In this document: positions 31,826 to 38,377 of the stretch, piece after piece
How the letters are laid out: each line of letters opens with the position of its first letter
Numbering within the stretch: position 1 is the stretch's first letter
Source of the DNA: Verrucomicrobiaceae bacterium
GTDB lineage: Bacteria; Verrucomicrobiota; Verrucomicrobiia; Verrucomicrobiales; Akkermansiaceae
Assembly: GCA_027486655.1 (NCBI GenBank)
Contig: JAIXOR010000023.1
Coordinates: forward strand, 1 to 51,679
Length of the DNA: 51,679 bases
Direction of reading: 5' to 3'
Translations under genes and position numbers: made by a program
Notes under the pieces: generated by a model
Seen by the model: only the letters and a program-made list of their open reading frames with translations
What the model was told of the DNA's origin: nothing
Database searches by the model: none

Positions 31826-33448
31826 ATCAAACGACGATCCTTCAGCCTCCTTTTAGCCCGGCGCTACCTGAACCCGCGCCGTTCCATGCTGTCCTCGTTC
31901 ACCCTGATCTCGCTGGTCGGCGTGATGCTCGGCGTGCTCGTGCTGGTGGTGGTGATGGCCGTTTATGCGGGCATGGAGCGCCAGGTGAAGGGACGCATCC
32001 TCGGATTCACCCCGCACATCCTGATGAGCCAGCGGCCGGATGGATTCACCGAGAGCCCGCCTCTGCAAGACTGGCGCGAGGCCGCCGAGAAGGCGCGGAA
32101 ACTGCCACGCGTGCAGGCGGCCACCGCCTACGTCTCGGACAATGTGATCATCGACGTCGAGTCGTGGCAGCGTCCGGTCATGTTCCGCGGCATCGACACC
32201 TCGGATCCCGCCCAGGTGGAGGGCATCCGGGCGATGCTCGACATGCAAGGCCACCCGGAATCCTCCGCGGACCTTGGGATCGACGACCGCACCGTCGTCT
32301 CCTCGATCCTCGCCGAGCAACTCGGACTGCGCGTCGGTGACACGGTGCGCCTTTACTCGACGCGCAATTTCGAGGAAGTCATGCGCGCTTACAAGGCGAC
32401 CGAGAAACCACCCTTCCGCGAGGAACACGCCGAGGCCTGGGCGGCTCTGAAGAAAGCGCTCGAATCCTCATGGAAAACCGACCGCGGTGCCTCCGTGCTC
32501 GATGCGGATGCTTTCAATGCGATCTACAATCCGCTGCTCTCCTTGATGGGCGAGCCGATGCGCAAACCGGAGAACGACCTGCTTGCCTCCATCCTGCGGA
32601 CCATGGATGCCTCGGAAAACGACCAGGCGGCAAAGCTCTCGCGCTTCACCCCGGAACAGCGCGAGGACATCCGCGCCGCCGTCGCCGCGCTCGACTCGCC
32701 GGACGTGGAAAAGATGGACGGCGAGACGCTCAAGGGACTCAAGAAAATCGTGCTGCCCAAGGAAGCCGTGGTCAGCGGAATCTATCAGGCCTCGCAGATG
32801 GCGGTCACTCCGGACCTGTTCGTGCCACTCACGCTTGCCCAGGACCTCGCGGGACTGGATGACGCCGTGCAGGGCATCGCGCTGCGCTTGGACGACGCCT
32901 ACGCCGCCGAGGAAGTGGCCGCAGCCTCGCGCGCCGTGCTGGGTCCGGATTGGTGGCTGATGACCTGGGGCGACCAGTTCCAGACCTTCTTCGCACTCAT
33001 CAACCAGCAGCGGGTGATGATGTATTTCGCGCTTTCGTTCATCGTTCTGGTTTCCGCCTTCTCGATGATGGCGGTCATGTTCACGGTGACCATCCAGAAG
33101 CGCCGGGAGATCGGCGTGATGAAGGCGTTGGGCGCGGCACCCGGCCAGATTGTCCGCGTGTTTCTCTATCAGGGCATGCTGCTCGGCCTGCTGGGCGCGG
33201 TGCTCGGCATCGGGCTCGGGCGACTAGTGATCCACTTCCGCGGCCCCATCCAAGGGCTGTTCCGCTCGCTGGGATTCGATCCATTTTCCGCGTCGTTCAC
33301 CGGCTTCGGCGTGCTCCCCGCCCACAACCAACCGGGGGAACAGGTGGCGATCGGCCTGATGGCTTTCGTGCTCTGCTCGCTGGCCGCGTTGGTTCCCGCC
33401 TTTTTCGCCGCGCGCAGCGATGCGGCCAAATCCCTGCGCAACCTCTGA
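31826..33448 (+). CDS. LolC/LolE-type ABC transporter permease
   Basis: A 540-residue FtsX-fold permease of the lipoprotein-release type (moves lipoproteins from inner membrane towards the outer membrane with LolD). It has an N-terminal transmembrane helix (TLISLVGVMLGVLVLVVVMA), a large periplasmic domain, then three C-terminal helices (YFALSFIVLVSAFSMMAVMF, GMLLGLLGAVLGIGLGRLVI, LMAFVLCSLAALVPAFFAAR). EIGVMKALGAAPGQIVRVFL is the coupling segment. The conserved N-terminus SLLLARRYLNPRRS lies upstream of the first ATG (31886), where no ATG, GTG or TTG is in frame; the codon at the expected start is ATC (31826). The periplasmic domain is about 100 residues longer than LolC. No lolD is adjacent. 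Confidence 0.85.
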   Translation: MKRRSFSLLLARRYLNPRRSMLSSFTLISLVGVMLGVLVLVVVMAVYAGMERQVKGRILGFTPHILMSQRPDGFTESPPLQDWREAAEKARKLPRVQAATAYVSDNVIIDVESWQRPVMFRGIDTSDPAQVEGIRAMLDMQGHPESSADLGIDDRTVVSSILAEQLGLRVGDTVRLYSTRNFEEVMRAYKATEKPPFREEHAEAWAALKKALESSWKTDRGASVLDADAFNAIYNPLLSLMGEPMRKPENDLLASILRTMDASENDQAAKLSRFTPEQREDIRAAVAALDSPDVEKMDGETLKGLKKIVLPKEAVVSGIYQASQMAVTPDLFVPLTLAQDLAGLDDAVQGIALRLDDAYAAEEVAAASRAVLGPDWWLMTWGDQFQTFFALINQQRVMMYFALSFIVLVSAFSMMAVMFTVTIQKRREIGVMKALGAAPGQIVRVFLYQGMLLGLLGAVLGIGLGRLVIHFRGPIQGLFRSLGFDPFSASFTGFGVLPAHNQPGEQVAIGLMAFVLCSLAALVPAFFAARSDAAKSLRNL

Positions 33449-33451
33449 GCC

Positions 33452-34321
33452 ATGGACATCTGGATCATCGAGGACGGCGAGAAAACCGGGCCACTCACGG
33501 ACTTCGAAGTGAGGCGGCGCATCGCGGACGGACGCATCAACAAGGACGTCCCCGCCTGGCACGAGGGCATGAAGGAGTGGCGCAAGCTCGGTGAAATGCC
33601 GAGGTTCGAGCGCGAGTTCCCATCACCGTTCCAGAGCGGGGAGGCCATCGACCTGGACGATGCCGTTGAAAGCGAGCCCGCGCAGGCCATCCCTCCGCTG
33701 CCACCCCCGCGCGACGGCGGCGAGGCCCATCTCGGCCGGCGTTTCTGGGCGCGTTGGTTCGATCTCTACGTCTTCGCCGGAGTGTGGTGGGTCCTGATGG
33801 CGGTGACCGGCCAGGATGTGGCGGCGGCGCTGGTGAATCCCTGGGTGATCCTGCTCCAGTATGTGCCGTGGTTCGTGCTGGAGACCTTCCTTCTGCAACG
33901 CTTCGGGACGACTCCCGGCAAGTGGTTGATGGATCTCAAGGTCTTCAACGAGGATGGCAGCCTGCTCAGTCCGCCACAGGCGGCACACCGCTCGATGCGC
34001 GTGCTTTTCGTGGGCCTCGGCATGGGGCTGGGGCCGGTTTCGCTGGTCTGCCAGCTGCTTTCGTTCATCACCGCACGGCGCTTCGGCCGCCCGGTGTGGG
34101 ACCACGCGGCGGGACACCGGCTGATTGCGGCACCGCTGCATCCGGTGAAGGTGTCCCTATACGTGATCGGGCTCTTCATCGCACTGCTCATGCAGTTCAT
34201 CGTGGTGATGCCCCACGTGTTCGAGGATGCCGCGCGGCGCAATCCGGAGATGCGCGTCCAGCTGGAGGAACTCAAGCAAGCGTGGCGCAAGGCCCGTGAG
34301 GCGGCGCAACCGCCCCGTTAG
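33452..34321 (+). CDS. GYF_2 plus RDD domain membrane protein
   Basis: A 289-residue protein in two parts. An N-terminal GYF_2 domain (about 1-55: MDIWIIEDGEKTGPLTDFEV, IADGRINKDVPAWHEGMKEW) is joined by a proline-rich linker to an RDD-family membrane domain. The RDD part begins GRRFWARWFDLYVFAGVWW, with RFGTTPGKWLMDLKVF in the middle and four or five hydrophobic segments, ending in a helical cytoplasmic tail. GYF_2 domains bind proline-rich peptides, so it may tether partners at the membrane. It follows the LolC/E permease after three bases and is probably in its operon. Confidence 0.88.
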   Translation: MDIWIIEDGEKTGPLTDFEVRRRIADGRINKDVPAWHEGMKEWRKLGEMPRFEREFPSPFQSGEAIDLDDAVESEPAQAIPPLPPPRDGGEAHLGRRFWARWFDLYVFAGVWWVLMAVTGQDVAAALVNPWVILLQYVPWFVLETFLLQRFGTTPGKWLMDLKVFNEDGSLLSPPQAAHRSMRVLFVGLGMGLGPVSLVCQLLSFITARRFGRPVWDHAAGHRLIAAPLHPVKVSLYVIGLFIALLMQFIVVMPHVFEDAARRNPEMRVQLEELKQAWRKAREAAQPPR

Positions 34322-34339
34322 AAGAATCGCGGGATTCCG

Positions 34340-34810
34340 TTAGATCCGGCTCCAGCGTTTCACCTCGAAGGCCTCGTGGCTTTCCACCACCTCGCTGTGA
34401 GGAAACGCGGATTCGAACTCGGGAAACCACGTGTCGCCCTCGTATGCCCCGGACACATGGCTGACGAGAAGATCATCAAGGCGCGGCAGAAAGGCGGCGT
34501 AAATCTCCGAACCGCCGATGATGAAGACATGCGCAGGCAGGTCCGGCAGAAGATCGAGATCCTCCGGGCGGTGGATCACCTCGACGCCGGGAGCGGACCA
34601 ATCCTTGTCCCTCGTGAGCACGATGTTGCGCCGCTTCGGCAAGGGGCGGCCGATGGATTCGTATGTCTTGCGCCCCATCACGATCGGATGGCCGGTGGTG
34701 GTGCGCTTGAAAAACGCGAGATCCTCGGGAAGCTGCCAGGGCAGGGTGCCGTCACGGCCGATCACCCGATCCGGAGTCATGGCCACGATGGCGGTGAGTT
34801 GCGTTTTCAA
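34340..34810 (-). CDS. folA: Dihydrofolate reductase
   Basis: A 156-residue DHFR that regenerates tetrahydrofolate, the cofactor used by ThyA. Diagnostic blocks: LTAIVAMTPDRVIGRDGTLP, LPEDLAFFKRTTTGHPIVMG, RKTYESIGRPLPKRRNIVLT and FIIGGSEIYAAFLP. The acidic active-site residue is in LPEDL. No ATG precedes the conserved start; TTG 34810 (MKTQLTAIVAM) gives normal length. A promoter-like TTGCCC-N18-TAGGGT ends eight bases before this TTG, so the leader must be very short. It is last in a minus-strand run with the channel-like gene and NDH-2, but may have its own promoter. Confidence 0.95.
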   Translation of the reverse strand: MKTQLTAIVAMTPDRVIGRDGTLPWQLPEDLAFFKRTTTGHPIVMGRKTYESIGRPLPKRRNIVLTRDKDWSAPGVEVIHRPEDLDLLPDLPAHVFIIGGSEIYAAFLPRLDDLLVSHVSGAYEGDTWFPEFESAFPHSEVVESHEAFEVKRWSRI

Positions 34811-34818
34811 GATGGCGG

Positions 34819-34848
34819 ACCCTAATCCGGCCGCCGCACCGCGGGCAA
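34819..34848 (-). promoter_or_regulatory. Candidate folA promoter
   Basis: On the minus strand TTGCCC (34848-34843), 18-bp spacer, TAGGGT (34824-34819), then eight bases to TTG 34810. It would make a nearly leaderless folA transcript. Confidence 0.4.
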
Positions 34849-34859
34849 GCCCTGCGGGA

Positions 34860-35204
34860 TCAATCGTCGCTTTCAAGGTGGAAACGGTGCAGAACACGGT
34901 GGGCGAAGGGCGCGATGACCAGCGAAGCCACGCCGATGAAGATGAGGCCCGAGAACAACGCGTAGCAGGAAGCGAAGATCTTGGCCGCATCGCCCCGCAG
35001 TGGATCGACGGGACCCATCCCGCCGAGGATCATCGAGGCATTGAGCAACGAATCCACCCAGCCGAGCCCAGCGACGTAGTGGTAACCGAGCACGCCGATG
35101 CCCAGGCCGGTGGCGATCACGAGCACAGCGGCCAGCAAATGGACATACACGCGGCGAGCGAAAGACGCCGCATCGAGAAGCGGGTGCCTGCGGTGTTCAT
35201 ACAT
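34860..35204 (-). CDS. Two-helix membrane protein resembling an ion-channel pore
   Basis: A 114-residue protein with two clear transmembrane helices (VHLLAAVLVIATGLGIGVLG; IFASCYALFSGLIFIGVASL) around a loop DSLLNASMILGGMGPVDPL. Its length and layout resemble a two-TM potassium-channel pore module, in which the loop would be the P-loop, but the canonical TVGYG filter is replaced by GMGPVD. I infer a channel-like or channel-derived fold, not a potassium channel. The start overlaps the NDH-2 stop by eight bases, which suggests coupled translation with a respiratory dehydrogenase. Confidence 0.65.
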   Translation of the reverse strand: MYEHRRHPLLDAASFARRVYVHLLAAVLVIATGLGIGVLGYHYVAGLGWVDSLLNASMILGGMGPVDPLRGDAAKIFASCYALFSGLIFIGVASLVIAPFAHRVLHRFHLESDD

Positions 35205-36474
35205 GGTCGTGCGGCACGGTGGATCGATCGTTTGCGGAGGGCTGGACGATGATGCGAGCCTCCGGGTTGTTCACCAGGTACGCCCACGCCCAACCGAGCA
35301 GGACCGAGAGCTTGTTGCGGAATCCGACGAGGAAGGTGATGTGAATGAAAAGCCAGGCGAGCCAGGCGACGAAGCCATTGAGTTCAAAGCCGCCAGATTT
35401 CACCACCGCGTGGTTTTTGCCGATGATGGCCATCATGCCCTTGTCGAAGTAATCGAAGGGGCGCAACTCGCCGTCGCGCAGGGTTTTGGCGATGTGCGCC
35501 CCCATTTGCACGGCCGCCGGGGCCACACCGGGGACCATCTGCCCGTCGCGATCGCTCATCCGCACCAGATCGCCGGCCACGAAAACCTGGGGATGCCCGG
35601 GCACCGTGAGGTCCGCTTCAGGAACAATGCGGCCGCCGCGGTCGGTCTCGACACCGAAGCAGGCCGTCAGCGGGCTGGCCGCCGTGCCTGCCGCCCAGAT
35701 GATCGCCGCGGCCTCAAGCTCGGATCCATCCTTGAAATGAAGTTTCCCCGCCGCCACTTCCGTCACCCGGGTGAGCGTGCGCAGTTCCACGCCGAGTTTC
35801 TCCAAACGCTTGCGGGCATAGTCGCTCTGCTCCGGGCTGTAGGTTTCCAGGATGCGCTCGGATCCCTCGATGAGCACGATGCGCAGGCTCGATGTGTCGA
35901 TGCGCCGGAAATTGGTCTTCAAACAGCGGTGCGCGAGATCGGCGAAGGCTCCCGCGAGTTCGACTCCGGTGGGGCCGCCACCGACGATGGCCACGGTCAT
36001 GAGCCGGCGGCGCTCGTCGGCGGACTCGCTCAGTTCCGCGCGTTCGAGATTGGATAGCACCGTGCGGCGGATGTTTTGCGCGTCTGCAAGTGACTTCAGC
36101 CCGAGCGTGTGGCGTTCCCAGGCATCGTTGCCGAAATACCCGGTGCGCGCGCCTGCGGCGAGGACGAGGAAATCATACGAATACACCCGGCCGGCGGCGG
36201 AGGTGGCGGTCTTCGCACCCGGATCGATGGATCGCACCTCCTCCATGAGCACGGTGACATTTTCCGCCCCGGCGAGGATCTGGCGGATCGAGCGGGCAAT
36301 GTCCGGCGCAGCCAGGGAGGCGGTGGCCACCTGATAGAGCAGCGGTTGGAAGAGGTGGTGGTTGGTGCGGTCCAGCAGGGTGACCTCGAAGCGCGGGTCA
36401 TCCGCCAGCCCGCGGGCACATTCCAATCCGGCGAACCCGCCGCCAATGATCAGGACTTTCTGGGGTGCGGGCAT
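35197..36474 (-). CDS. ndh: Type II NADH:quinone oxidoreductase
   Basis: A 425-residue NDH-2-type flavoprotein that passes electrons from NADH to membrane quinone without pumping protons. FAD site: VLIIGGGFAGLECARGLADD. NADH site: VAIVGGGPTGVELAGAFADL. HHLFQPLLYQVATASL is the NDH-2 signature, and FVAGDLVRMSDRDGQMVPGV is the second FAD contact. The C-terminus has a hydrophobic amphipathic region (FVAWLAWLFIHITFLVGFRN) for membrane binding. The start MPAPQKVL was chosen since MPEVN (36510) overlaps the upstream gene. It follows the polyprenyl synthase by 23 bp; that enzyme makes the quinone tail, so pathway linkage is clear. Confidence 0.92.
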   Translation of the reverse strand: MPAPQKVLIIGGGFAGLECARGLADDPRFEVTLLDRTNHHLFQPLLYQVATASLAAPDIARSIRQILAGAENVTVLMEEVRSIDPGAKTATSAAGRVYSYDFLVLAAGARTGYFGNDAWERHTLGLKSLADAQNIRRTVLSNLERAELSESADERRRLMTVAIVGGGPTGVELAGAFADLAHRCLKTNFRRIDTSSLRIVLIEGSERILETYSPEQSDYARKRLEKLGVELRTLTRVTEVAAGKLHFKDGSELEAAAIIWAAGTAASPLTACFGVETDRGGRIVPEADLTVPGHPQVFVAGDLVRMSDRDGQMVPGVAPAAVQMGAHIAKTLRDGELRPFDYFDKGMMAIIGKNHAVVKSGGFELNGFVAWLAWLFIHITFLVGFRNKLSVLLGWAWAYLVNNPEARIIVQPSANDRSTVPHDHV

Positions 36475-36497
36475 GCAGGGGGGACTGGGACGAGGAT

Positions 36498-37502
36498 TCA
36501 CCTCCGGCATTTCTCAAGCAAACCGCCGAGGAAACGGGTGATCTGGACAAGCGCGTCGGCATACTCGGACTTGCCCAGCGGGGCGAGGTCGTCGCGGCTC
36601 TCCGCGAGCATCGCCAGCGCGGTGTCCACGGCGCTTTCAACGGCTCCCTCGTATTCGGCGATGCCGAGCAGCACCGGCAGATCGAGCGGCTCCTGATCGA
36701 GGATGCGCTTGTTGAGCTTGATCCGCTGGGCTTCGGAAGCGGTCTCCAGCAGATTGAGGATGGGCAGCGTGAGCTTGCCCTTCACCAGATCGGTCCGCAG
36801 CGTTTTGCCGACCACTTCCTCGGAGCCCACGAGATCGAGGCAGTCGTCATAAATCTGATAGGCGGTGCCGAGTTTCATCCCGTAGTCGTAAAGCCGCGCC
36901 TCGGCGGCCTCGTCCATGCCGGAGAGCTTGGCGGCAAGCCCGGCCGCACAGGCGAATAGCGCGCCGGTCTTCATGCCGATCACCTGGAAATACTCGGCCT
37001 TGGTGAAGGTAAGGTCGAAACGGCGCTGGGTCTGGATGATCTCGCCCTGGCAGACCTCGCGGGCGGAGTTGCCCACCTTGCGGCAGATGTCGATGCTGTC
37101 GAAGTCCGTGGCAAGGGTGAGCGCATGGGAGAACAGGGCATCGCCAAGCAGCACGGAAAGCGAGTTGCCCCACTTCGCGTTGGCGGTCGGCACCATGCGC
37201 CGGGTGTTGGCACCGTCGATGATGTCGTCATGCACCAGCGTGGCCATGTGGATGAGCTCCATGATCACGCCGAGCTTCACATGATCCCCGGTGACCCCGC
37301 CCGCCGCGCCGCCGACCAGGATCGCCAGGGCCGGGCGGATCCGCTTGCCGGAAGTGTTGCAGACGTAAGCGACGTAGGGCTCGATCGCTGGATCAAATCC
37401 ACGCACTTGCTCGCGAATGGAGGTTTCCACACGTTCCAGTTGTGGGCGGACCAGTTCAAACGGGAAAAGCTCGTCGCGGGAAGGTGTGGTGGTGCTGGCC
37501 AT
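36498..37502 (-). CDS. Trans-polyprenyl diphosphate synthase
   Basis: A 334-residue long-chain prenyltransferase of the IspB/HepT type, which builds the side chain of menaquinone or ubiquinone. First aspartate-rich motif: HDDIIDGANTRR; second: YQIYDDCLDLVG. GKRIRPALAILVGGA and KTGALFACAAGLAA also fit. The product length is not readable with confidence. The start MASTTTPSRDELFPF is preferred over an upstream extension. It is the first gene of the minus-strand run with NDH-2, the channel-like protein and folA. The DUF1080 gene is divergent with about 100 bp between starts. Confidence 0.93.
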   Translation of the reverse strand: MASTTTPSRDELFPFELVRPQLERVETSIREQVRGFDPAIEPYVAYVCNTSGKRIRPALAILVGGAAGGVTGDHVKLGVIMELIHMATLVHDDIIDGANTRRMVPTANAKWGNSLSVLLGDALFSHALTLATDFDSIDICRKVGNSAREVCQGEIIQTQRRFDLTFTKAEYFQVIGMKTGALFACAAGLAAKLSGMDEAAEARLYDYGMKLGTAYQIYDDCLDLVGSEEVVGKTLRTDLVKGKLTLPILNLLETASEAQRIKLNKRILDQEPLDLPVLLGIAEYEGAVESAVDTALAMLAESRDDLAPLGKSEYADALVQITRFLGGLLEKCRR

Positions 37503-37600
37503 GGTGGACGGCCCCAAACAGCCACAGAACCGGCCCTGCCGCAACCCGGATGTTTTTCCCGGCTTGCAAGAAATCGCCCGATCGTTCGTTCTGATGCCCG

Positions 37601-38377
37601 ATGAAATCCTCTTGGATGATGGCGATCGCCACAGTGGCGGCCTGCGCGCAAGCCCGGGCCGAGGTCAAAGGTGAACCGGATACCCCGAAACTACCGGATG
37701 TTCCCTATCACGTGCACGACGGCAAACGCCCGCAGCCTCCCTCCGTGGCCACCGGCGGTGCCCTCGCCGTCAAGCCACCCGCCGACGCCAAAGTGCTCTT
37801 CGATGGCTCCTCGCTGGACGCCTGGACCACCCAGGGTGGCCCTCCCGCCTTTCTCCTCAAAGACGGCGTCATGGTGGCAAACGGCAAGAACATCGAGACC
37901 CGCGAGAAGTTCGGAGCCATCCAGCTGCACTTCGAATGGCGGCTGCCCGCGGGCCGGCCGGTCGATGGCCAGAAGGGTGGCAACAGCGGCGTGTTCCTCA
38001 TGGGGCTCTACGAAGTGCAGGTGCTCCAAAGCCACGGCAACCCGACCTACGCCGACGGCACCGCCGGGGCGCTCTACGGCCAGAAACCCCCGCTCGTGAA
38101 CGCCACCGCCCCTCAAGGCGAGTGGCAAAGCTACGACATCGCCTTCGAACCCCCGGTTTATGAAGGGGAAACGGTTGCCAAACCCGCCAAGGTCACCGTC
38201 TTCCACAACGGGGTCATCGTCCAACACGGTGAGACCTACATGGGCCCCACAGTTTGGAGAAAACTGGCGAGCTACCCCAAAAACCACCCCGCCACCGGGC
38301 CGATCGCACTTCAGTTTCATGGCGATCCGATGGAATACCGCAACATCTGGGTGAGGCCGCTCGGGTCACGGCCATGA
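37601..38377 (+). CDS. Secreted DUF1080 (3-keto-disaccharide hydrolase-like) protein
   Basis: A 258-residue exported protein: signal MKSSWMMAIATVAACAQARA, then a DUF1080/3-keto-disaccharide hydrolase fold. Recognisable blocks: VLFDGSSLDAWTTQGG, FGAIQLHFEWRLPAG, GGNSGVFLMGLYEVQVLQSH, ALYGQKPPLVNATAPQGEWQ, PIALQFHGDPMEYRNIWVRP. Family members bind or cleave 3-keto-glycosides formed by sugar dehydrogenases. The stop overlaps the next start in an ATGA, so it is co-translated with the cytochrome/propeller protein. Confidence 0.9.
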   Translation: MKSSWMMAIATVAACAQARAEVKGEPDTPKLPDVPYHVHDGKRPQPPSVATGGALAVKPPADAKVLFDGSSLDAWTTQGGPPAFLLKDGVMVANGKNIETREKFGAIQLHFEWRLPAGRPVDGQKGGNSGVFLMGLYEVQVLQSHGNPTYADGTAGALYGQKPPLVNATAPQGEWQSYDIAFEPPVYEGETVAKPAKVTVFHNGVIVQHGETYMGPTVWRKLASYPKNHPATGPIALQFHGDPMEYRNIWVRPLGSRP

